This document shows positions 32,753-42,974 of a DNA stretch of 64,000 nt, one piece after another; position 1 is the stretch's first letter; each line of letters opens with the position of its first letter. The position numbers and the translations under genes are program-made. The DNA is from Chlamydoabsidia padenii (lineage: Eukaryota; Mucoromycota; Mucoromycetes; Mucorales; Cunninghamellaceae). The notes under the pieces were generated by a model that worked only from the letters and a program-made list of their open reading frames with translations, was not told the DNA's origin and did not search any database. The stretch is from assembly GCA_025330725.1 (NCBI GenBank), contig JAIWND010000001.1, positions 930,001 through 994,000 of the forward strand, read 5' to 3'.

Positions 32753-33712
32753 ATGAATACCATCGACTTTTTATCCAGTGACATTGAGTTCCCTTGTGAC
32801 TCCAACGAACCGAAATTGTCAGCCAGCCCTTGCACCAAATTACCCGAATCGGTTGATTGGTCTTTCCATGATTATTACAGCACCATATTGGAAAAAAACT
32901 TTACACCTATCCAAACCATCACTGATATTCAACCATTGGAACCTGTACCAGATCAAGTTTCTCCTCCTCATTATCTCCAAGACTGGAAGAATCCTTCTCT
33001 TTTTTCTGTACACGATAAACAAGATGATCAAGCTGTATTCTTTGTTTTAGCCAATGCAATTAAGCCATCATCACCAATGAAAGAAAACAATCTTCGTGCT
33101 GCTTTGCGAGGCGCCCTGGATATGGTGGAGAAGGACATGCAGAAAAATATGCAAGATACATTTAAAATCCCGACTCCGACATCAATGCATCCCCGCTCCA
33201 CCTTTAACAAGGATCATTATTTGACATGGAAGGATGACATTTTGACAGAAAATCTTCATATTGGCACTCTACTAGATCAAGATTTATGGGACGATGATGA
33301 CGAAGATGATATTCTCAGGGGTGATGCATCACCTGCTTACCATGCGATTGATGAAAATCCAATTATCGACTCCTCATTGCCATCACGAATTAGCTCCATT
33401 ATGCCATTATCGTCCACACCATCTGTTCAATCAAGAAGCATCATTACACAGAACTCTAACTACTCATTCGGTCAACATGCTGCTCAAATTGCTACCATCA
33501 GCGAAGACTCGGCAACATCATCACCTCCAGAACAAACTGCCCCAATACAATCACCATTAACGGTTTCAGTGGAAGAAGAAGAAGTAGCCACAGTATCATC
33601 TGCATCGGTTGCAACAAAGTCGAACAAAATCAAATCAGTTTGGAGCAAAATTAAGCAAGCTACCACCAAGCAATTGAAAAACAAGAAGGCGTTCAAGCGA
33701 TTATTCCATTGA
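32753..33712 (+). CDS. hypothetical acidic protein with basic C-terminal tail
   Basis: Intronless ORF of 319 residues from the ATG at 32753, behind a long pyrimidine-rich leader; the longer frame upstream has no ATG of value. It has an acidic, Pro/Ser-rich N-terminal half with the repeated theme of aromatic residues (SVDWSFHDYYSTILEKNF). A helical patch ENNLRAALRGALDMVEKDM lies in the middle, followed by the acidic run DLWDDDDEDD and a Ser/Thr/Pro-rich linker. It ends in a strongly basic tail SVWSKIKQATTKQLKNKKAF. No family recognised; the tail could bind nucleic acid or membrane, which is only inference. Confidence 0.6.
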   Translation: MNTIDFLSSDIEFPCDSNEPKLSASPCTKLPESVDWSFHDYYSTILEKNFTPIQTITDIQPLEPVPDQVSPPHYLQDWKNPSLFSVHDKQDDQAVFFVLANAIKPSSPMKENNLRAALRGALDMVEKDMQKNMQDTFKIPTPTSMHPRSTFNKDHYLTWKDDILTENLHIGTLLDQDLWDDDDEDDILRGDASPAYHAIDENPIIDSSLPSRISSIMPLSSTPSVQSRSIITQNSNYSFGQHAAQIATISEDSATSSPPEQTAPIQSPLTVSVEEEEVATVSSASVATKSNKIKSVWSKIKQATTKQLKNKKAFKRLFH

Positions 33713-35013
33713 AACCCCGACTTTTCTTGTACATAGTTCCTAATAACCGACTCTTTAATGTCAATCCATTTCATTGTAATTACATAACCATATAGATAGC
33801 AGGTCTTGTCTTTTAGCATTATATTCATATCCCAAAAGAAAAAGAAGTAATAATATGTCTTATTTCTTTTTACCCCTGAATTCCCTTGTATGGAATTGTG
33901 CAAAACATCATTTTATTACTTATCATCATCCTTCTCCTTGTTTGTTTAAACGACATGAAATAAATAAAAGTGATACAAACCAAGACTTCTAAAGTTTCCA
34001 ACCTTTTAGGCAGAGAGAGTTCAATATAACCTTAACAAGGTTTTGTAAATATCCCGTCGGTTTATACGGAACAAGTTCTCCCATTTTTCTGTCCCACCCT
34101 TAAACATCCCTTCCTGTCTCAACCAAAACCAAAACATACAGTAACATGATATGATATAAAAGTCTTTATTATTATAATTGTTATTATCATAAAACATCTA
34201 ACTAAACTAGGGGATAAATAAGTCTATACTAAAGTAATAAATCACGGGTATACTTAACAAGTGATGATGATATACTTGTTAACAGAGATGTGTAACGTTT
34301 CGATGTCATTTTAAGGCGGATCGGATCTTGATTCTGTAAGTCAGTGTTGTTGTATAAGCATCATTCCCGCCGAGATACAAATGTCATCCTGTTGTAGAAG
34401 ACTATGTACGACGATGGGATATTGTGGTCAGTATAATGATGATGCCTGTTTCATTGTCAGTACAACCCAATAAAAGCTGTTATTGTCGTCCAAGAAGTAT
34501 ATATCCTTTACCTCGTGAGTGTCATCCCTGCTTGAGGCCATCCAATCCATGAGAGAGTGCTTTGTTATGCTGCCAGACCCAAAAAAAAAAACCGTCTTGA
34601 CTTGAGTCAATGGTAGACCAATCCGATATGTTCATAGCTATTAAGGACTATAAATGTGTGTTGAAGTATATACATAAAGTCTTGTGATGTGTGCTGTAGA
34701 CAATCAAGGTGTTGTGAGTGGAGACCGGTTTCTTCTTCCTCGCTTGATTCAAAGGTTGTCGATTTAAGCGAGATGGTTACCACCGATTCGTCGTCATCTA
34801 AACCCCATTAACAACAAAAGACAAGGCCAAATTTATAGGATAACCAATTGTCGAGCCAGTACAGAGTCAAAGCCCACGACGCACCAATGTCAAAAGTACA
34901 AAGGAAAGAGAAACGAAAAAATGCGAGTGTGGGCGGGGTTTCATTTATATGACGTGCGGACTCTTTTTTTTTTTTTTTCCTCTTCCTCCTTTTTTTTTTT
35001 TTAATAACTTCAA
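33713..35013. other. 1.3-kb intergenic region
   Basis: No supported gene. An open stretch on minus (about 34620-34800) reads as acidic coding-like codons but has no start or consistent splice partner. Near 34932 a variant element (GGCGGGGTTTCATTTATAT) lies about 65-80 bp before the PPR gene. Confidence 0.4.
34932..34950 (+). promoter_or_regulatory. GGGATTT element variant
   Basis: Reads GGCGGGGTTTCATTTATAT, upstream of the PPR gene on the same strand. Confidence 0.35.
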
Positions 35014-37188
35014 ATGACATTTACCCGCTCGATCTTGAGGTCTCTTCAAAAGGCTTCTCGATCCAGACCACTTCAACGTACCTTTATACATGGACACAAT
35101 CAACGTGGTCATGATCTTCACCACACCCTCTTTGCACCAACTTCCTCCATTTTTATTCGATCTTTCACAATTGATGCCGGCAAAACTACAACCTCAACTA
35201 CCTCACTAGACGACAACCAAAGCACTGATAAAAAAGACGATCAACCTCAAGACCCTCATTCCATAATCAAGATTGACGACAGGACATCGGACGAAGTATG
35301 GGAAGAATACCTCCAATTATTGAATGACCCAACGGTGACCTTGCAGGAATACGACCATAAAACAGTATGTGTGGCATTGAAACGGGACAAGACATCACCA
35401 GACTCTGTCAAGCGGATACAAACTCTTCTTAAATGGATACATGAACAAGGAACGATGCCAGATCTCTTTGTGCAGTGCTGTAATATGTTGATATACCTGT
35501 ATTTGGAACATGGTGCTTTGGATTCGGCAAAACTGGTGTTTAATGGTATGCTACGATCAAAATACGAACCGACTGATGTCACATTCACATCAATACTGGA
35601 TGGTATCGGCAAACTCGGAACAGCCCAGGACGCCATGACACTCTATAAATCGCTTTCTCAACAAGGTCTCTTTCCGGAATCTGGTGACACTTATCATCGA
35701 CTGATCAAGTTACTAGGGGTGGATTTTGGTGATGTGGATTCCAGTCTAATGTTATTCACCAAATTACAACAACAAAATGACAGTGAAAACAAACCTGATA
35801 TTGCGATCTATAACACCATGTTGACCATTTATCAGCATGCTAAACAACCGGAACGGGCGTGGGCTTTTTACTCTCAGCAGATCCTCTCAAACGTGACACC
35901 TAATGGGGCGACTTTTTATACTCTACTCAAAACATTACAAAGGATGAAAAATACTGACACCAAGGCGGAACGTATCCAGGCACTTCATAACGACATGAAA
36001 CAATACGGCGTACCTATTCATGCATCACATTATCAGGCGATGGGGTGGGATGCGATGGAGGCATTGAATCAAACCAAGAAAAACGGATCTCAATTGACAG
36101 TACATGATTACAACATATTGATTGCATCTGCGGTAAAGAATAACAAATTTGGGGATGCTTTGACCATATTTAAAGAAATGGCGGAAAACAGTGGGATGGG
36201 CAACGACATGATTACACCGGATGTCTATACTTATGGTATTATTATGGATGCATTGGTCAAGGACGTGGAACAACCAGCGACGGCGGTCTTTGATATTTAT
36301 GAAGAAATGAAGGAACGACAAATCACGCCTGATGTGGTGGTTTATAGCTGTTTACTCCAGGCTTGCGGACGTGGTGCTCATATGGACCGAGCGATGAACT
36401 ACTTGGAAGAAATGCAACAATTCAAGATTCAACCCAACACTTATATTCTCAACACCTTCCTCGGCGTACTCTCTCGAAAACCAACCAAGGAAAGACACGA
36501 TTTGGACTGTGCGCGCAATCTATGGCACCAAATGATTGCTCTTCGGGTTCATCCAGATACTCGGTCATGCAATCAATACTTGTCTCTCCTATCGAACTTT
36601 GTACCAAAGGTGGATCCAAACGAACTCAAGGCAGCACTACAACTACAAGACGACGATGATGACAACTTGTATTCCAACGAAAAGGATGGCACTAGTAAAC
36701 TGATGGGGGCTCTAGCAATGTCTGGAACAGCAAAATACATGCTAAAGATATACCGATCCATGCGACGACGTGATTTCCTCAGCTACTCGATTATGATCAA
36801 CACCATGGTGAATCACGGACAAACTCGACAAGCCATGGTTATCTTCCGTGATGCTCAACTGGCCAACAAGAAACTCGGTGTGAATATCTACAACACCATC
36901 ATGCAAGGTCTTGTTCGCGATAACGATCTACATCAGGTGATGTATGTGTGGCAAGACATGAAGGCGCATCATGTGCTTCCGGACCTTAGGAGCTATGAAT
37001 TGGTACTGGATGCATGTCAACAACTTCACTTGGTGGAAACTTTTAAAACAATCATGGAACAACGAAACAAGGACAAGGCTCGACTACAATCCTTGGAGGA
37101 TGAACGTGAACAACGATGGTCAAGGGCCAAGTCTATCAAGGAACGACAGAATAAACATCATGACAAATACCAACAACGCGACGAATGA
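35014..37188 (+). CDS. pentatricopeptide repeat protein, mitochondrial
   Basis: Single-exon ORF of 724 residues. The N-terminus MTFTRSILRSLQKASRSRP is a strong mitochondrial presequence. From about residue 150 onward roughly ten PPR units are visible, e.g. NMLIYLYLEHGALDSAKLVF, VYTYGIIMDALVKDVEQP, VVVYSCLLQACGRGAHMDRA and NIYNTIMQGLVRDNDLHQVM, separated by 35-residue steps. The C-terminus is a charged coil (KDKARLQSLEDEREQRW). PPR proteins bind organellar RNA and act in its processing, stability or translation; the specific target cannot be read. An acidic insert (LQDDDDDNLYS) interrupts the array near residue 550. Absence of introns contrasts with neighbours. Confidence 0.88.
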   Translation: MTFTRSILRSLQKASRSRPLQRTFIHGHNQRGHDLHHTLFAPTSSIFIRSFTIDAGKTTTSTTSLDDNQSTDKKDDQPQDPHSIIKIDDRTSDEVWEEYLQLLNDPTVTLQEYDHKTVCVALKRDKTSPDSVKRIQTLLKWIHEQGTMPDLFVQCCNMLIYLYLEHGALDSAKLVFNGMLRSKYEPTDVTFTSILDGIGKLGTAQDAMTLYKSLSQQGLFPESGDTYHRLIKLLGVDFGDVDSSLMLFTKLQQQNDSENKPDIAIYNTMLTIYQHAKQPERAWAFYSQQILSNVTPNGATFYTLLKTLQRMKNTDTKAERIQALHNDMKQYGVPIHASHYQAMGWDAMEALNQTKKNGSQLTVHDYNILIASAVKNNKFGDALTIFKEMAENSGMGNDMITPDVYTYGIIMDALVKDVEQPATAVFDIYEEMKERQITPDVVVYSCLLQACGRGAHMDRAMNYLEEMQQFKIQPNTYILNTFLGVLSRKPTKERHDLDCARNLWHQMIALRVHPDTRSCNQYLSLLSNFVPKVDPNELKAALQLQDDDDDNLYSNEKDGTSKLMGALAMSGTAKYMLKIYRSMRRRDFLSYSIMINTMVNHGQTRQAMVIFRDAQLANKKLGVNIYNTIMQGLVRDNDLHQVMYVWQDMKAHHVLPDLRSYELVLDACQQLHLVETFKTIMEQRNKDKARLQSLEDEREQRWSRAKSIKERQNKHHDKYQQRDE

Positions 37189-37292
37189 CATGTCCACCAC
37201 AGTGTAATATAGATACATTAGATAAAATACATACTAGAATAGATTGTTTTAGAAATAAAATTAAAATTTAGCTCAAAAAAGAATGTCGGCCG

Positions 37293-37308
37293 CCGGGGTT
37301 TGAAATCA
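37293..37308 (+). promoter_or_regulatory. GGGATTT element variant (CCGGGGTTTGAAATCA)
   Basis: Lies in the short convergent gap between the PPR gene and the minus-strand small ORF, next to an A-run at 37322. Not upstream of any start. Confidence 0.35.
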
Positions 37309-37481
37309 TGGTCATTCATGCAAAAAAAAAAAAAAAAAAAAAAGGAGGGGAAAGCAGATCAATAGATGAATGCAAGTTTATTTCAAAAGTTATGCTTGGT
37401 ATGAGAATAAATGAATAGGGAATAATTAAATTCTCGGAATGATTTATGGGGAGAAGGAGGAGAGGTCATAATGAAATGATA

Positions 37482-37865
37482 TTATACTTCGGGAATGGTA
37501 GTTAAAAAGGCTGTTCCACAAGTAGTAGGTGGCGGGTACTTGAACATGAATTTTCTTGGTGGTGGTGGTGGTGATGTTAAATATTCCTGTGCCATATCCA
37601 TTGACCATCTTTGTATCTGTTGATGGCATTGGTGCTGCTCTTGACAAGGACGACGACGACGAGGATCAGGGGTGGATCGACAGCCATCAGTCTGACTTTG
37701 GTGGTGAAATCGTAATGAGAACAGGTTTTTCAAAATGGTAATAAACTTCTTTTTCTGAACAGGGTCCTCATGCAGTGATGGACAACTACTATTTGATGAT
37801 GATGGTGGTGAAGGTAGAGCGTATGTAGTATCGTTCGGTATAAAATGGTTGCGTTTTTCAAACAT
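37482..37865 (-). CDS. possible small Pro-rich protein
   Basis: ORF of about 127 residues from the ATG at 37865 (MFEKRNHFIPNDTTYALPSP). The frame is open further upstream (hydrophobic, Leu/Phe-rich) but there is no ATG there; that stretch is a CT-rich leader on the gene strand, as found before most genes here. The product is Pro/His/Gln/Arg-rich, with LTSPPPPPRKFMFKYPPPTT near the end. Support is the shared divergent promoter with the GH27 gene, including one strong GGGATTT element. No family recognised; could be spurious. Confidence 0.35.
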   Translation of the reverse strand: MFEKRNHFIPNDTTYALPSPPSSSNSSCPSLHEDPVQKKKFITILKNLFSLRFHHQSQTDGCRSTPDPRRRRPCQEQHQCHQQIQRWSMDMAQEYLTSPPPPPRKFMFKYPPPTTCGTAFLTTIPEV

Positions 37866-38020
37866 AGGCTCAATAAAGTACAAAGTCAATGATAGGAGGA
37901 GAAGAAGAAAAAAGAAGAAGAAGAAGAGAGAGCAAGACAAAAGGGCTTGTAAGGATGTCAAATTGACAAATCGGGAGAGAGGAATGATCGATCGATTGAA
38001 AGGGGCGCCAACCGACCCGT

Positions 38021-38034
38021 GTCGGGATTTAAAT
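38021..38034 (+). promoter_or_regulatory. GGGATTT element (GTCGGGATTTAAAT)
   Basis: About 110 bp upstream of the GH27 start, same strand; also 155 bp from the divergent small ORF. A TCGATCGA palindrome lies about 30 bp upstream, and TTTTCC repeats plus a T-run fill the leader. Confidence 0.5.
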
Positions 38035-38142
38035 CCAATTATGTAAAGTCGGTGCGGGTTTCAACTTTTCTGCCGTTTCCTTCCTTTTCCTTTTCCTTTT
38101 CCTTTTCCTTTTTTTTTTTTTTTTTTTTTTTGTCCCTTCTCC

Positions 38143-40834
38143 ATGCTTAGGTACTTTGGTCTTATATCTTTACTTATTTTATCAATTCATGCTTACGACG
38201 GGGTATCTACTCCTCCAATGGGCTGGTAAGTTATACTGCTCTTGCTTTGTCATAATTAACCACTCTTTACTGTTTGCAATGATAGGAATACTTGGAACAA
38301 ATACGGGTGCGATATAAACGAAAAACTTATCAAAGATACTGCTGATATGATTGTAAATCATGGTAACGAATCTTGCTCGATCTCATACATTTCTAACTAT
38401 TACTCATGCTTTTGTATTACACAGGTTACCGCGATGCTGGTTATATCTACCTCAACTTGGACGATTGCTGGCAGTCTCATGAACGCACTAGTGACGGATA
38501 TATCATTGTAGACAGCGAAGCGTTTCCCAACGGCATACATACTGTAGCAGACTATGTACACAACCAAGGTATGCATCTTTAAAAAAAAAAAAAAAGATTG
38601 CAGGAACAGTTGACATAATGTTTTATGTTAATATTACCATTAGGCTTGAAATTTGGTATCTACTCAAGTGCTGGTCGACAAACGTGTGCAGGTAAATTAT
38701 CAACGCAAATGCCCTTTTGTTCTAATTTACTTTTTTCTTATTATAGGCAGAATGGCTTCCAGTGGATATGAAATACAAGATGCTGAAACTTATGCAAATA
38801 TGGGTGTCGACTATCTCAAGGTAAGGAATCCCGCATCCTTGAAATTGAAACCCTATCATGCGCTAACCTTCTTCTTCTTCTCTTTTGATCTAGTATGACA
38901 ATTGCAACTATGAAGAAGGCATCAGTGCCAAGACAAGGTATGAATCCATGGCGAATGCAATCAATGCTACTGGTAGACGTATTTTCATGTCAGTCTGTAG
39001 TTGGGGAACAGGTAACAGAGACGAAACATCAGCCAAGATCTAACAGAATACCTCTTTATCATATTTTATTTTACATAGAAAACACTTGGGAATGGGCAAG
39101 TCAATATGGGCATAGCTTTAGGACTCACGATGATATATACAACGACTGGAAATCTATTGTTGAAATACTTAACGTGCACGCAACCATTGTGCCTAATAGT
39201 GGACCCGGGAAATGGGCGGATCCAGGTAAGAAATGACCCGATCTTTACAAACATAAACATATTACTTAACTCTACTATCTTGCTTTTATTATATCATCCT
39301 ATGGTATGTATTGTATAGATATGCTCGAGGTAAGGAATACCATGCAACAATCATCAAGGGTGGGGGGTGGCGAATAAAGCAAAAACCAACTAAATGCTAC
39401 CATATATAGATTGGAAATGGAAAACTGACGGTGGATGAATCAAAAACTCACTTTTCCATATGGGCTGCCATGAAATCACCACTCATACTTGGCAACAATC
39501 TCAGCAATATGCCGAAGGATCTCTTTGATATTGTTACCAATAGAAATATCATTGCTATCAACGTAAGTCATACTTGATCTTTTTAACTGATAAACTCACC
39601 CTCCCACTTTTTTTTTCCGCTTGTTATCATAGCAAGATCCTTTAGGTCTTCCTGCAAAACGAATAGTACATGTGCCTAACGACAGGGACATATGGCTAGG
39701 CGAATTGATCAATCAGTCAATGGTTTTGGTACTCATCAACTATATGGATCAACCTCAATCTATCAGCATTGATATGAAGCATTACAACTATATAGGATCA
39801 GATATCATGGTGCTGGACTTGTGGAGAAACATAACCATACCTTTGGATAATGGCAGGTAAATTTACCTTTAACAAATTTTATGACATTGCGAGTTCTAAC
39901 TTGTTTATTTGATTAATCGAATAGATACATCAAGGATCAAGTAGTTGTGCCTCATGGTGTTATCATGTTAAAACTCATGAATGGTCTAATCAACAACAAC
40001 AACAACTCCGATATTTCACGAGTTGATGAAGATTCAATCCTAACAGCAACCACTAGTCAACCTATAACCCGCTATGAGGCCGAGGATTTGAATAACATGG
40101 TGTACGGACTGGCTCGTCGACGTGGATGCTTATCTTGTTCTGGGGGTGCACAGGTGATTGCATTGGGAAAGGTGAACCATCCACAAACAGGTGCTTTGCG
40201 ATTCCGGAATATCAAACTAATTCGTCCTGGCAAGTACAAACTGACTATTGGGTATCTGAATTGCTACAGCTGGACAACATGTGGTGACAAATGGACTCGA
40301 CGATGGAATCTTGGTATTTCTGTCAAGAATAGCCTTCAAATGGACCCTTGGAATCATTTGACCATTGCTCTCAAAAAACGTGGAAAAGCGGAGGAAACGG
40401 GGCTGTTTACTTTGGGTATGATGCTGCAAACAGAAGGACTACTTGATATCACATTGGACAATCCACATGGCTATGGTAAGGCTAGCATATCCCCAAAAAA
40501 ACGTTTGATCTATTCTAATCTTTTTTTAGGTCCGAGCATTGATTATATTGAATTGGAATGGATCGATGAACAACAAATAGGTAATGGTCAGAACAAGTCT
40601 TATCTCTATTTGCTTCCATTCTGGCAAAGCGGCGACCCTTTGGCATCCGAAAATACAGCATTTGCTCGAACACTGGTGGATTACTTTTGGGAATGGATTG
40701 CTGTAACGGTATTGCTTACTACTATTGGTTATGGAATCTATGTTTTGTACAAGTACTTTAATGGCCGCAAACACAAATACATGGCTGTCCTCTCCTCCAA
40801 CTCTGATGATATTATCAGTTTAGAAGGTAAATAA
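38143..40834 (+). CDS. GH27 alpha-galactosidase with CBM35-like domain and C-terminal membrane anchor
   Basis: Glycoside hydrolase family 27 enzyme releasing terminal alpha-galactose. More than ten exons. A cleavable signal peptide (MLRYFGLISLLILSIHAYDG) is followed directly by the catalytic start STPPMGWNTWNKYGCDI. Conserved blocks: GYIYLNLDDCWQ, LKFGIYSSAGRQTCAG, the nucleophile in YLKYDNCNYEEG, the acid/base region FRTHDDIYNDWKSI, KWADPDMLEIGNG and INQDPLGLPAKR. After the beta-sandwich comes a CBM35-like module (RYEAEDLNNMVYG, then GALRFRNIKLIRPGKYKLTI). It ends with a hydrophobic helix, ITVLLTT-type (WIAVTVLLTTIGYGIYVLY), and a short cytosolic tail. An 11-nt exon (39319-39329) encodes DMLE. 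The membrane anchor is unusual for GH27. Confidence 0.9.
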
Positions 40835-41283
40835 CTTGAAAAGGAAAACAAACAAAACAACAAGTGTCTGATATCTTTCTTTGATACCTTTATAACTACA
40901 TAGGTATGCCATAGGAATCCATCTCTTTTATATTGTAATCACTTTTTATCTACCCAGTCAATCTATAAAATAGTACCCCCAACCATGTAGCAATATATAT
41001 GTATATCACCATTAATCATCTTTTACATAATCAACTAAATATATAATAATCACCCATCTACCGTTTAGGGTTTTGTAATGTCGGCGTTTTAAAAATAAAA
41101 ATATGCATGATTTTCGAGGTAACATACCAAAATTTAATAATACAGACATGTATGGGATGTATAAAAAAGCTTTTTATTGTCAATGTAAAAGAGAGAGAAT
41201 ATGAATATATACTACGTGGATAAGCTAGACAATGAGGGATTATGTGGCAAATAAGGAAAAGGGGATAACTAATAAAACAGCAT
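40835..41283. other. convergent 3' region
   Basis: Shared 3' region of the GH27 gene and eS1. It holds AT-rich UTR sequence and a GTCGGCGTTTTAAAA variant near 41078. No gene. Confidence 0.5.
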
Positions 41284-42397
41284 TTACACAGAGTCCAAGA
41301 CGGGAGGTTCAACAAAGTCCTTGTTGATCTTGGCACCGACTTCTTCACCAGCAGCAGCAGCACCACCATGGAGAGCCAACAAAGCAGACACATCAAACTT
41401 GGGAGCCTTGAGGATCTTGACCTTGCGGATGTAGGTGTTTTGAAGAGGGTAGATGGATTGAGAAGCCTTTTCAATACGGGTAGCAATGAGATCTTGAGCA
41501 GATTGAGAGTGAGAGGAGGTCACCTTGGTCACCAATTCCTTGAGGTCACAAGCAGCAGTTTCTTCAGCCATGATTTCAAACATCTTCTTGCGGATTTCAC
41601 GGATTTGAGCAGATTGGGCATAGGTGGTCTTCTTGACTTGATTGCGACGACGGCTGGTGAAGGCAATGACGAAGACACGGACGAGGTAGCCATCGGTGGT
41701 CTTGATATCAACGAAGGCTTCGATGGTGCTTTGCCATTTCTTGACCATGGATCGGAGCTTGTCAGAGGTCATGTCCATACCGTAAAAGTTGGTCAACAAG
41801 TTCTTGCCTTGGACTTCATCCACCTTGAGTTGGATCTTGCGGAAGGCGCGAGTTTCGTCCTTGGACAATTCACCGAGAGAGACTTCGACAACACGACCGT
41901 TCAAGGAGTCGTTGGCGTTACGAAGACCTTGAGTACGGTTCACCAAAGTCTTACCGACTTGACGGACATCAAACATGGAGGGAGCCTTGATGTCATACCA
42001 ATCCTTGCGGGTGAAGGGATCGACACTATTGTTGTCAAAAAAAAAAGAGGGGATCAGTCATGGTATTGCATAATTACTGAGAGGGCAAGAATAATGGTAT
42101 GATGATGGTTGTAGTAAAGTGAGTAGGTGGTGTTTACGATAGTGCCGTTTTCAGGTGTTGGATTGTTAATCGCAATTAGGTGTGTTGTCGTTCTCTTTTT
42201 CCATTATCCTTGCCCCAAGTCAAAATGTCATTATCGGTAGATTACTTACACCTTCTTCTTCAAACCCTTCTTTCCCTTTGAAAGACGCTTGTTTTTACCG
42301 ACAGCTAAATAAGATAAACAGTGTGATTAGTATCATTGTGGTGGATGGATGGATGGATGGATGGATGGTTGGTTGGTTGGTTGGTTTGCTTACCCAT
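41284..42397 (-). CDS. RPS1: 40S ribosomal protein eS1 (Rps1/RPS3A)
   Basis: Small-subunit ribosomal protein at the mRNA exit side. Three exons give about 255 residues. Exon 1 encodes only the start and one base (ATGG|GTAAGC); exon 2 gives [18 protein letters not shown]; exon 3 gives [33 protein letters not shown] block (seen as [20 protein letters not shown]), [35 protein letters not shown] and the C-terminal EPPVLDSV. Long GC-rich codon bias in exon 3 fits high expression. Intron 1 carries a CATC/CAAC repeat on the gene strand; intron 2 is long (about 220 nt). Divergent from eS30. Confidence 0.96.
42338..42384. repeat. (GGAT)n/(GGTT)n tetranucleotide repeat in eS1 intron 1
   Basis: About six GGAT then four GGTT units on plus; on the gene strand it reads CAAC then CATC units directly after the splice donor. 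Confidence 0.85.
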
Positions 42398-42474
42398 GAT
42401 GGATTGATATAAAAAAGAGAAAGAAAAAAAATAAAATTCCCTGAACTCGTTTTTCTTTTTTGTTTGGCGCCCAA

Positions 42475-42490
42475 TGGCGGAATTTGAATT
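42475..42490 (+). promoter_or_regulatory. GGGATTT element variant (GGCGGAATTTGAATTT)
   Basis: About 80 bp upstream of the eS1 start, opposite orientation. Confidence 0.45.
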
Positions 42491-42495
42491 TATCA

Positions 42496-42537
42496 AGTCT
42501 AGTGGGTCTAGTTAGTCTAGTTAGTCTGGTTGGTCTA
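42496..42537. repeat. short tandem array of TCTAGTTAG-like units
   Basis: About four imperfect copies of 9-10 bp in the eS1/eS30 promoter region, 100-140 bp upstream of eS1. Confidence 0.6.
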
Positions 42538-42841
42538 CAGTATAAATTGAAAAAATATGAATGATGAAGTTAAACAACAAATGTCTTTCAATAAAGATAA
42601 TCTATTTCAACTTGTCATTTTGGCACAAAGTGAAGAGATTCCTCTTTTTGTTGACGATGTGTTGTTTATATACCAGAGTATTCTCTCACTTTTTTTTTTG
42701 GTCATACGATGCCATTCATGCAAAAACTTGAATCAATCATTAGCTGTTCTAATTACTCAACCCAATGAACTCTTTTCTATCCCATTTCATCTTTTTTGTA
42801 TTGAACAAGGTTAAATAAGCTTTTCTTTCTTTTGCATGGAC

Positions 42842-42899
42842 GGCGGGAATTCAAATTTCTCAGTAGTCGCCTTGATTCGGTTAATATTTCAATTCCCGC
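42842..42899. promoter_or_regulatory. inverted pair of GGGATTT elements
   Basis: GGCGGGAATTCAAATTT at 42842 and, 26 bp later, TATTTCAATTCCCGC at 42885 (reverse orientation). The pair lies 75-130 bp upstream of the eS30 start. Confidence 0.5.
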
Positions 42900-42974
42900 T
42901 TCGAGAGATAAAATTTGTGATGCATTTCCCAGTTTCCCCTTCCCTCCTCTCTCGATTCATTCAAATAATTTATC

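Larger units (their letters stand above)
42398..42974. promoter_or_regulatory. divergent promoter of eS1 and eS30
   Basis: 577 bp between two ribosomal protein starts. Contains three element variants (GGCGGAATTTGAATTT at 42475, GGCGGGAATTCAAATTT at 42842, TATTTCAATTCCCGC at 42885) and a degenerate tandem array of TCTAGTTAG units at 42496-42537. The outer elements lie about 80 bp from each start. Confidence 0.6.

Noticed and set aside
33160..33176. Element-like TTTAAAATCCCGAC inside the hypothetical gene at 32753
   Set aside because: It lies in an uninterrupted coding frame (TFKIPTPT), so it is most simply coding sequence.
34620..34800. Acidic open stretch on minus upstream of the PPR gene
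   Set aside because: No start codon or in-phase upstream exon could be found, so it is not reported as a gene.
41368..42102. 244-residue plus-strand ORF opposite eS1
   Set aside because: It is the mirror frame of the eS1 coding exon, produced by codon bias.
42028..42249. C/D-box snoRNA in the long eS1 intron
   Set aside because: CTGA boxes exist but the only C-box-like sequence is poor and boxes are about 180 nt apart with no closing stem.
42557..42814. 85-residue ORF between eS1 and eS30
   Set aside because: It fills the divergent promoter and shows no domain or own element; codons look AT-driven. Probably chance.
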